From Methylopila capsulata (GTDB lineage: Bacteria; Pseudomonadota; Alphaproteobacteria; Rhizobiales; Methylopilaceae): a stretch of DNA of 64,000 nt. Position numbers and translations under genes: made by a program. The DNA lies in assembly GCF_016907975.1 (NCBI RefSeq), contig NZ_JAFBCY010000004.1, forward strand, positions 310,001 to 374,000. The letters are read 5' to 3'. The notes beneath the pieces are model-generated. The model was not told the DNA's origin and did no database searches. It saw only the letters and a program-made list of their open reading frames with translations. Each line of letters starts with the position of its first letter. The first letter of the stretch is position 1. This document shows positions 57,231-64,000 of this stretch, piece after piece.

Positions 57231-57236
57231 GACGCG

Positions 57237-59210
57237 TCAGGCGATCGCGCCGCCGCCGCGCTTCGTCACCACCACCACGGCCGGGCGCGGCGGCATGCCC
57301 GGCTTGAAGTCCGGCCAGCGCGTGGCGGGCGCCTCGAAGGTGCCCGGCGCCTTGTCGTCGTCGCTCTCGCCGGGGTGCTGGACGGCGAGGAACAGCGTCG
57401 TGTCGTCCGCGGTGAAGTAGGGGCCGCACATCTCGGCGCCGGCCGGCACGCGGAAGAAGTGCTTCGACGCGCCTCGGCCAGCCCCTTCGGTCTCGAGCGC
57501 CCACAACCCGTCGGCGCGGCTGGTGCTTTTCGGACCGTTGCCGTCGGTCGCGATCCAAAGGCGTCCCTGCGCGTCCACCGCGCAGTTGTCCGGCATCCCG
57601 AACCAGCCGTTCGCGCTGGTGGCGCTGGAGAAGGTCGCGCCCACCGCCGCGATCGACGGATCGCCGCACTTCACGAGGATCTCCCAGGCGAACCCCTCCG
57701 CCGCATGGTCGCCGCCGTCCGGAGAGATCTCGACGATGTGGCCGAAGGCGTTCTCCGGCCGCGGGTTGGCGGCGTCGACCTGATCGGCCTTCCGCTTCGA
57801 ATTGTTGGTCAGCATCACGTAGACCTTGCCGGTCTTCGGATTGGCCTCGACGTCCTCAGGGCGATCCATCTTGGTGGCGCCGAGCAGGTCCGCGGCGCGG
57901 CGCGCCTCGATCACCACGTCGGCCTGGCTCGCGAAGCCGTTCGCCGGGGTGAGGGGGCCCTCGCCCTGGACGAGACGCATCCAGCGGCCGCGGCCGTCGG
58001 CGTCGAAGCGCGCGACGTGCAGGACGCCGTCGTCGAGGATGTCGGCGTTGTTCGCGCGGTTCGCCATGTCGACCTTCGCGGTCGTCACGAAGCGGTAGAC
58101 GTAGTCGAAGCGCTCGTCGTCGCCCTGGTACACGACGAACCGGCCGTCGGCCGACAGCGCGTTCGCAGCCCCCTCGTGCTTGAAGCGCCCCATGGCGGTG
58201 CGCTTCTTCGGGGTCGAGGCCGGGTCCATCGGGTCGATCTCGACCACCCAGCCGAAGCGGTTCGGCTCGTTCGGCTCCTTGGTCACGTCGAAGCGCTCGT
58301 GGAACCGGCCCCAGGCCTGCCAGGGACTGCCGGTGATCCCGATGCGCTTGTAGTTCTTCGCTTCCCTGTGGTCGTCGGCGACCTCGCCCCAGAAGTAGTT
58401 GTTGGTGTTCTCCTCGCAGGTGAGCCACGTGCCCCAAGGCGTTACGCCGCCCGCGCAATTGTTGATCATGCCCCGCACGCTTCGGCCCTCCGTGTCGTAG
58501 GACGTGCGGAGCCGCTCGTGGCCGGCGGCCGGGCCATGGATCGCCATTTCGGTCTCGGCGGTGATGCGGCGCGTGTAGCGCGAGTCCGCGACGACCGACC
58601 ACTTGCCGCCGGCGCGGGCGATCTCGACCACCGAGCCGCCGTGGGCCGCCATCTCGATGTCCACCAACTCACGGGTCATTCCCGCGAAGGCCGCCTGCTT
58701 GGAGTCCTGCCGCCTGAGCCCGGGGAACATCAGCTCCTCGTTGGTGTACTCGTGATTGACGACCAGCAGGCCGCGGTCGGCGGAGCCGTCGAGCGGCACG
58801 AAGCCGACGAAGTCGTTGTTGTAGCCGAACTGCAGGCGCTGCTTCTCCGCCGTCTGCGTCAGGGGATCGAAGGCGGGCGCTCCCGGAAACAGCGGGTCGC
58901 CCCAGCGCAGCAGGACGTCGGCGTCGTAGCCGTCCGCGACGTGGTGGGTCTCGTCGATCCCGGCCTCGATCTCCTCGAAGTCGAACCGGGACGCGGGCTC
59001 GGCGGCCCAAGCGGCGCCGGCGGCGTCGAACGCGCGGGGCGAGATCGTGGCCGCGATCGCCGTCGCCGCCAGCGCGCCGCGCATCATCTCCCGCCTGGAG
59101 AAACGCGCGGCGATGATCTCTCCGAGGGTCGGGTTCGCGCTGTCGTTGCGCCCGACGTTCTCCGCCTCTTCGCAGGCGACGGCGCGGGTGGTGCGGAGGT
59201 CGTCGGTCAT
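57237..59210 (-). CDS. phoX: PhoX-family (DUF839) Tat-exported phosphatase
   Basis: 657-aa periplasmic protein. A twin-arginine motif (RFSRREMMRG) lies near residue 40 and is followed by a hydrophobic stretch ending AGAAWA. The DUF839 body has YNNDFVGF, LVVNHEYTNEELMFPG, INNCAGGVTPWGTWLTCEEN, RFGWVVEIDP, MGRFKHEGA and FGMPDNCAVDAQGRLWIATDG. PhoX enzymes are Ca/Fe alkaline phosphatases. No Pho box was seen. The ATG at 59210 is chosen over a frame 14 codons longer. Confidence 0.9.
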   Translation of the reverse strand: MTDDLRTTRAVACEEAENVGRNDSANPTLGEIIAARFSRREMMRGALAATAIAATISPRAFDAAGAAWAAEPASRFDFEEIEAGIDETHHVADGYDADVLLRWGDPLFPGAPAFDPLTQTAEKQRLQFGYNNDFVGFVPLDGSADRGLLVVNHEYTNEELMFPGLRRQDSKQAAFAGMTRELVDIEMAAHGGSVVEIARAGGKWSVVADSRYTRRITAETEMAIHGPAAGHERLRTSYDTEGRSVRGMINNCAGGVTPWGTWLTCEENTNNYFWGEVADDHREAKNYKRIGITGSPWQAWGRFHERFDVTKEPNEPNRFGWVVEIDPMDPASTPKKRTAMGRFKHEGAANALSADGRFVVYQGDDERFDYVYRFVTTAKVDMANRANNADILDDGVLHVARFDADGRGRWMRLVQGEGPLTPANGFASQADVVIEARRAADLLGATKMDRPEDVEANPKTGKVYVMLTNNSKRKADQVDAANPRPENAFGHIVEISPDGGDHAAEGFAWEILVKCGDPSIAAVGATFSSATSANGWFGMPDNCAVDAQGRLWIATDGNGPKSTSRADGLWALETEGAGRGASKHFFRVPAGAEMCGPYFTADDTTLFLAVQHPGESDDDKAPGTFEAPATRWPDFKPGMPPRPAVVVVTKRGGGAIA

Positions 59211-59388
59211 GGGGCGGGGGTCCGTCCGGCGGGCTCGGGAAGGCGTCGTCACGCCCTGCGGAGCGTCAACAAGAAGGTTTCTAAAAACCTTCCATGTCGT
59301 GTCGGTGACATCACCGCCGCGGCAGCGGTCCGTAAAGGACTTTCAAGTAAGCTCGTTCGATCGACGTCCGGGGGGGCAGCGAGTGACG

Positions 59389-60522
59389 ATGCATGAGCCG
59401 CCGCGAAGCTTCAGGTCCGGGATGTTGTTGCCCGAGCTCGTCTCGACCCGCGGGATCGCGGCGGTCTGGGTCGTGCTCGCGCACACGCTCGCGACCGTCC
59501 TCAAAGGTCAGGGCGAGCTGCCGGCCCCGGTCGAATACACACGGCTCGTCGTGGATTTCTTCTTCGTGCTGAGCGGCTTCGTGCTGGCCCATATGTACGA
59601 TCCGCCGTGGACCGAGGGGCGGTTTCGGCACGGCTCCTTTCTGATCCGCAGGCTGGCGCGGCTCTGGCCGCTGCACATGTTCACGCTGTGCGTGATGGGC
59701 GCCATCGTGACGGTCGGGCGGATGATGGGCGCCGAGCCGGAAAACCCGCACACCGCCTACACCTTCCTCGTCAACGCGGCGATGCTGCACTCGACCTGGC
59801 TCGCGCCGGACCTCGCGTGGAACTGGCCGTCGTGGTCGATCAGCGCGGAATGGTGCGCCTATCTCGCGATCCCGCTGTTCCTGATGGCGGCGGACCGGGT
59901 GCGCGGCACGCGTCGGCGCGTCGTCGCGATGCTGGCCGTGTTCCTCGCCTGCTCGCTGTTCTCGCACTGGGCCTTCGGACTGGACCTGACCTCGCTCACC
60001 GCCGACGGGGGCGCGCTGCGCATCGCGCCGTCGTTCTTCGCCGGCATCCTGCTGCGCCGAATCTTCGACGACGAGCCGTGGCTGGTCGCGATGACGCCGA
60101 GGGTCTACGCCGCGTCCATCGCCGGCGTGTTCGGCGTCTGCGCGGTTCTGGTGGCGTTCAACGCGCCCTACGACGCCCTCTGGCCGCCGATGATCGTGCT
60201 GGTCGCGGCGCTCGCCTCCCGCGCCACCTGGGTCGAGCCGGGGCTGCTGCGGGGCCGCGTCCTGAACTGGCTCGGCGACATCTCCTATTCGATCTACCTC
60301 ACCCACGCGATCGTGCTCACGGTGCTGTTCAACACCGCCGAGATCCTTGGCCTCGCCGAGACGCTGGCCGAACGCGCGGCGCTGGGCTTGAGCGTTCCCT
60401 TCGTGACCTTGGTCGCGTCGCAGATCACCTACGCATGGGTCGAGAAACCTGGCCGCAAGCTGGTCATGCGCGTCGCCGAGCGCGGCGAACGCAAGGCCCT
60501 GCGGCCCGCTGGAGCGGAATGA
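59389..60522 (+). CDS. Acyltransferase-3 family membrane protein
   Basis: 377-aa protein with about ten membrane helices. It has the catalytic region RGIAAVWVVLAHT (His) and FFFVLSGFVLAHMY, the RRLARLWPLH motif, WNWPSWSISAEWCAYL and the C-terminal GDISYSIYLTHAIV. Such enzymes acylate polysaccharides, lipids or glycans at the inner membrane. A GTG six bases before the ATG is an alternative start. It ends 4 bases before the GMC gene, so the two are coupled. Confidence 0.9.
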   Translation: MHEPPRSFRSGMLLPELVSTRGIAAVWVVLAHTLATVLKGQGELPAPVEYTRLVVDFFFVLSGFVLAHMYDPPWTEGRFRHGSFLIRRLARLWPLHMFTLCVMGAIVTVGRMMGAEPENPHTAYTFLVNAAMLHSTWLAPDLAWNWPSWSISAEWCAYLAIPLFLMAADRVRGTRRRVVAMLAVFLACSLFSHWAFGLDLTSLTADGGALRIAPSFFAGILLRRIFDDEPWLVAMTPRVYAASIAGVFGVCAVLVAFNAPYDALWPPMIVLVAALASRATWVEPGLLRGRVLNWLGDISYSIYLTHAIVLTVLFNTAEILGLAETLAERAALGLSVPFVTLVASQITYAWVEKPGRKLVMRVAERGERKALRPAGAE

Positions 60523-60526
60523 GCGG

Positions 60527-62116
60527 ATGATCTTCGATCTGCAGACCGGCGAGACGCCGAAGGAGATCACGGGCGACGTCTGCGTCGTCGGCACCGGCCC
60601 CGCGGGCGTCACCCTCGCGCTCGAGCTCGCCCGCAAGGGGCGGAGCGTGGTCCTGCTCGAAGGGGGCGGCGAGGCTTATGAGGAGTCGAGCCAGGCGCTC
60701 TACGAGGGCGCCGTGATCGGGCACGACCACATCGACGTGGCGGCGTCGCGCCTGCGCCAGTTCGGCGGCACGTCGGGCCACTGGACCGGGCTCTGCGCCC
60801 CGCTCGACGCGCTCGACTTCGAGCCCCGCGCTGACATTCCCCACCACGGCTGGCCGATCACCCGCGCCGACCTCGACCCGTTCTACGCCCGCGCGCATCC
60901 TTATCTCGACCTTGGGCCCTACCGCTATGACTGGCAGGACTGGCGTTCGATCGTGCCATTCCCCGCGCTGCCGCTCGATCCGACGAAGATACTGACCGAC
61001 GTCTACCAGCAGAGCCCGCCGACCCGCTTCGCCGAAAAATTCATGGAGACGGTGCGGGCCGAACCGAAGATCGCCTGCTGGACGCACGCGAACCTCGTCG
61101 ACGTGACGCTGGAGGAGGGCGGCGACGTCGTGTCTTCGATCGCCGTCCATACGCTCGACGGCCGCGCCACGACCGTGAGGGCCAAGGCCTACGTCATCGC
61201 CTGCGGCGGAATCGAGAACGCCCGCATCCTGCTCAACGCCCGCAAGCAGCGCCCGGCGGGGCTGGGCAACGAGCACGATCTCGTGGGGCGGTTCTACACC
61301 GACCACATGACGATCGAGACCTCGATGCTGCTGTTCCGGGACGACGTCGACACCCGGCTCTACCCGACCTCGCTGAACTACGACGGCGCCGAGATCCTGA
61401 TGGGGCTCAAGGTCCACCCGGACGTGGTGAAGGAGAGGAATCTCAACAACAACTCGGCGTTCCTGGTCGCGGACTACGGCGACGCGGTCTTTAGCGACGA
61501 CTTCCGGAACTACGGCTGGGTCGCGTTTTCCACCATGCTGAAGACCTTCAGCCGCGGCCATGTGCCGGACCGGTTCGCCGAGCGCACCTGCGACGTGGTC
61601 GACGACCTGGGCTCGGTCGCGACGGGAATCTACCGTCATGCCCTGCGCCGCGTCCTGCCCGAGAAGCCGGCCCAGGCGTTCCGCCTGCGGCAGGACGCCG
61701 AGCAGGCGCCGAACCCCGACAGCCGCGTGACGTTGATCGCGGACACGGATCCGCTCGGGCTGCAGCGCATCGCGCTCGACTGGCGGGTGACGAGCGACGA
61801 TCTGCTGCGCCTGCGCCGCACGCACCAGTTCATCGGCGAGCAGGTGGGCGCGGCGGGCCTCGGCCGACTGCAGCTCGGCGTCAGCGATCCGCCGGACCTC
61901 AGCATCGCCTATTCCGGCTACCACCACATGGGCACCACCCGCATGCACGCCGATCCGCGGCAGGGCGTGGTCGACGCCGACTGCCGCGTGCATTCGACGA
62001 AGAACCTCTACATGGCCGGCAGCTCGGTGTTCACGACCGGTGGTTGCGCCAACCCGACCCTCACCATCACCGCGCTCGCGATCCGTCTCGCCGAGCGCCT
62101 CGCGGTCAGCGCCTGA
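60527..62116 (+). CDS. GMC-family FAD oxidoreductase
   Basis: 529-aa flavoenzyme. FAD site VCVVGTGPAGVTLALELARKG (GxGxxG, about residues 20-26), with QFGGTSGHWTG as the second FAD segment. The C-terminus has GYHHMGTTRMHADP (active His), NLYMAGSSVFTTGGCANPTLTIT and the typical GMC end. No signal peptide is visible, so it may be cytoplasmic or exported with the small Tat protein that follows 10 bases downstream. Substrate: an alcohol or sugar, unknown. Confidence 0.9.
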   Translation: MIFDLQTGETPKEITGDVCVVGTGPAGVTLALELARKGRSVVLLEGGGEAYEESSQALYEGAVIGHDHIDVAASRLRQFGGTSGHWTGLCAPLDALDFEPRADIPHHGWPITRADLDPFYARAHPYLDLGPYRYDWQDWRSIVPFPALPLDPTKILTDVYQQSPPTRFAEKFMETVRAEPKIACWTHANLVDVTLEEGGDVVSSIAVHTLDGRATTVRAKAYVIACGGIENARILLNARKQRPAGLGNEHDLVGRFYTDHMTIETSMLLFRDDVDTRLYPTSLNYDGAEILMGLKVHPDVVKERNLNNNSAFLVADYGDAVFSDDFRNYGWVAFSTMLKTFSRGHVPDRFAERTCDVVDDLGSVATGIYRHALRRVLPEKPAQAFRLRQDAEQAPNPDSRVTLIADTDPLGLQRIALDWRVTSDDLLRLRRTHQFIGEQVGAAGLGRLQLGVSDPPDLSIAYSGYHHMGTTRMHADPRQGVVDADCRVHSTKNLYMAGSSVFTTGGCANPTLTITALAIRLAERLAVSA

Positions 62117-62126
62117 GGAGAGCGAC

Positions 62127-62543
62127 ATGGGCAAGCTCACCCGCCGGGCGCTGCTCGGGACCGCAGCCGTCGGCGCCTTCGGCCTCGTGGCCTACGGCGG
62201 CGGCCGCGCGGCCTGCAGCTTCGTGCCGCGCAACCATCCCGACTTCTTCTCGCTGCTCGACATCCCGCCGGAGGGCGCCGTCGCGCGCCGGATCGGGGAG
62301 GGGGCGCTCGCCGAGGCGAGCCTCCCCTCGGATTTCGACGCTCTCGCGACGGCGATGAAGCTTCGTCCCCTGATCGCCGAGGCGATCGCGACCGACTGCC
62401 CGACGACCCGCCGGCAACTGGTCCAGGATCAGTGCGCGGCGGACTTCGCCGAGGGCCGCTGCGTCGTGATCGACGGCTGGGTGCTGTCCGAGACCGAAGC
62501 GAGCCTCTGCGCCGCGAAGCTGCTGCGGCCGTCGATCATCTGA
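62127..62543 (+). CDS. Small Tat-signal protein, likely GMC dehydrogenase small subunit
   Basis: 138-aa protein with a twin-arginine signal (KLTRRALLG, hydrophobic helix to residue 25). The mature part has four Cys and ends VVIDGWVLSETEASLCAAKL, which resembles the small subunits of membrane FAD sugar dehydrogenases (fructose/gluconate dehydrogenase type). A GGAG with 7 bases' spacing fixes the ATG at 62127. It would escort the GMC subunit through Tat; this is inference. Confidence 0.72.
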   Translation: MGKLTRRALLGTAAVGAFGLVAYGGGRAACSFVPRNHPDFFSLLDIPPEGAVARRIGEGALAEASLPSDFDALATAMKLRPLIAEAIATDCPTTRRQLVQDQCAADFAEGRCVVIDGWVLSETEASLCAAKLLRPSII

Positions 62544-62588
62544 GCGCGCCCGCGCCGGGATTGCGAAGCACGACTCCGAGCTCCGCCG

Positions 62589-64000
62589 CTAACTGAAGAC
62601 CCCGATGAACTGCAGCAGTTGGGTCATCGAGGCGATGCCGGCGGGCGAGGAGGGCGCGCCGGCCAGCGGCGCCGCTCGGGCCTCGACCTGCAGATCGAAC
62701 TCGGCGTTCTGGATCTCGTCGAGCGATCCCAGAATCGTCTCCGCGACGATCAGCCCGCCGACCGCGCCGAGCTGGCGGTCCGCCGTGTAGAGGCCGGCTT
62801 CGCGGAGGATGTAGTACCAGAGCGGCGTGGCCCAGACGAGCGAGGGCGCGAGCTGGAGGATCTCGGGAAAGTCGCCGAACTCCGACGGCGGGAACAGCTG
62901 GTCGCCGCGGAGGCCCGGAACGAGGCCGCCGTAGATGTCCGTCAGCCGGGCCGCCGCCTCCTGGCCCGAGGGGAGGCCGAAATCCACCCCGCGGCGGATG
63001 TTGCGCTCGGCCAGCGACGCAGGCGGCTCGCCGATCGACGGCGGCGGCAGGCGGAACACCGCCTTGGCCAGCCGGGCGTCCAGCGGCTCGCCGTGCTGGG
63101 CCGTGGGCGTCGGGCTCGGCGCGTCGAAGAACAGCTCCCAGTCCACCACGAAGTCGCCGTCGCTGAGCTTGGCCTTGCCGCGGAGGTCGCGGCCCGGCGC
63201 GAACAGCGGCGCGCCGCCGCGGGCGTTCAGCGCATAGCCCTCCCGAAGCTGGCTGTGCCCCAGCCGGAACGCCGCGTGGGCGAACTCGACGGGCATCGCC
63301 AGGAGGTCCGCCACGCCCTCCGACGCGACGGCGCGGAGGTAGGCTTCGCGGGCGCGCGCGATCATCGCCTGATAGAGCGTCGTCTTTGCGGCGAGGGCCG
63401 CGAGAACGGCGTCGATGTGCTCCTTCTGCACGATGTTCGGAAGGTAGTCGTGCAGCACGATCCGCCGGTAGGCGTTCTGCACCTCGAGCTTGGTCGCCTT
63501 GAAGACGTCGCCGCCCGGACGCTTGTCGCTCGCGGACCCCGTCGCGGCGGCGTGGATCGCGTTGTGCAGCCGCTGGAACAGGATGTGGATCTGGACGATG
63601 AGCTTGTTCTCGTCGTTGCGCGGATCGGCGATCAGACGACCGTTGTTGAAGGCCGCCCCGCGCAGGATGTCCACGTCGTTGTCCAGCAGGAACAAGCCGT
63701 CGTCGTCGTAGAGGTCCGGCTGCGCGACGCCGAGCAGGCCGTAGACCGAATCCAGGTCCAGGCTCGGAATGCGGCCGTTGGTGGCGGTCGGCTGGCCGCC
63801 GTCCTCGAGGACGCGCTGGCGCTGGCCGAGCGTGGGGTTCTGGTGGACGAGCGCGAGATCCTGCGCCACGACGCGGAACTCCGTCATGTCGTGGTCGATG
63901 AACTGCCCGAGGAAGGTAAAGCCCGCCGGGTTGCCGGGTTTGCCGCCGGGCGGCGGCGGGACCGGCGTCGGCGCAATCTGCTCGATCGGCCCCCTTGCGC
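62589..64000 (-). CDS. Animal-type haem peroxidase (5' end outside window)
   Basis: Partial, at least 469 aa. From the right edge, a Pro/Gly-rich linker leads to PAGFTFLGQFIDHDMTEF; the distal His in GQFIDHD is that of myeloperoxidase-like enzymes. Later come RLIADPRNDENKLIVQIH (the QH around the proximal region) and the proximal-type FRLGHSQLREGY. The reading is open to base 64000, so the start lies beyond. It is convergent with the GMC/Tat genes (46-bp gap). The family makes hypohalous acids or cross-links; its bacterial role is mostly unknown. Confidence 0.88.
   Translation of the reverse strand, partial: ARGPIEQIAPTPVPPPPGGKPGNPAGFTFLGQFIDHDMTEFRVVAQDLALVHQNPTLGQRQRVLEDGGQPTATNGRIPSLDLDSVYGLLGVAQPDLYDDDGLFLLDNDVDILRGAAFNNGRLIADPRNDENKLIVQIHILFQRLHNAIHAAATGSASDKRPGGDVFKATKLEVQNAYRRIVLHDYLPNIVQKEHIDAVLAALAAKTTLYQAMIARAREAYLRAVASEGVADLLAMPVEFAHAAFRLGHSQLREGYALNARGGAPLFAPGRDLRGKAKLSDGDFVVDWELFFDAPSPTPTAQHGEPLDARLAKAVFRLPPPSIGEPPASLAERNIRRGVDFGLPSGQEAAARLTDIYGGLVPGLRGDQLFPPSEFGDFPEILQLAPSLVWATPLWYYILREAGLYTADRQLGAVGGLIVAETILGSLDEIQNAEFDLQVEARAAPLAGAPSSPAGIASMTQLLQFIGVFS

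Larger units (their letters stand above)
56417..57236. other. 820-bp region without a recognisable gene
   Basis: No convincing coding sequence was seen; the longest frames (for example 56628-56852) are short and lack family features. It holds an 11-bp inverted repeat at 56488-56577, a hairpin ATCTGTCG/CGACAGAT (56913-56920 and 56931-56938) and a GC hairpin at 57211-57230 next to the phoX stop. It could hold a decayed gene or small RNAs. Confidence 0.55.

Overview
The window (about 64 kb, very high GC, dense genes on both strands) reads as chromosomal DNA of an alphaproteobacterium of the order Hyphomicrobiales (Rhizobiales). The main clues are the block ntrY-ntrX-dat-hfq-hflX, a giant GPR/RgsE-like polar-growth coiled-coil protein, an IalB-family protein and an Mla-type MCE locus. 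Genus cannot be fixed from the sequence. There is no rRNA, CRISPR array, transposase, integrase or prophage. One tRNA (Leu, TAA) is present.

Layout. 1-3563: end of mlaE, then mlaF, mlaD and an auxiliary lipoprotein (outer-membrane lipid transport). 3650-4495: a frameshifted DUF6152 gene and a DUF6644 membrane protein. 4589-11719: the giant gpr-like gene, with two internal repeat systems (88 and 18 residues). 12014-14847: a VWA/CoxE-like protein, a structured intergenic region, and a ferredoxin plus ferredoxin-NADP reductase pair. 15021-18773: Hpt protein, SixA phosphatase and the YcjX/TIGR01620 pair. 18775-22086: frameshifted GFA gene, aroC, a DnaQ-like exonuclease and a MoxR ATPase. 22325-26041: IalB-like protein, sfsA, VOC protein, CinA-domain protein, gpt, a 71-aa protein and tRNA-Leu. 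26195-33207: two tandem secreted esterases, a GT61 glycosyltransferase, rhlE and pgi. 33332-35406: MOSC protein, tam, an unlisted 55-aa Phd-like antitoxin and a low-GC PD-(D/E)XK-like gene ending in a perfect hairpin. 35414-41175: ettA and an oligopeptide transporter oppA-B-C without ATPase genes, whose oppA-oppB spacer holds a suspicious poly-C/poly-G block. 41352-43410: murI, a GNAT protein and a DUF4259 protein. 43455-49599: a methionine-synthesis operon, sahR-metF-small protein-split metH, with a palindromic operator at its head. 49830-56416: ntrYX, dat, hfq and hflX. 57237-64000: a Tat-exported PhoX-type phosphatase, then an acyltransferase-3, a GMC oxidoreductase, a small Tat protein and a convergent, incomplete animal-type haem peroxidase.

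How parts work together. The Mla genes form one ABC lipid transporter. The sahR operon is a self-contained methyl-cycle unit probably repressed by its own first product. NtrY and NtrX form a two-component pair. The terminal acyltransferase/GMC/Tat trio looks like an uncharacterised envelope oxidation module. Two genes carry single-base frameshifts and one spacer has implausible homopolymers, so sequence errors should be excluded before reading those as biology.
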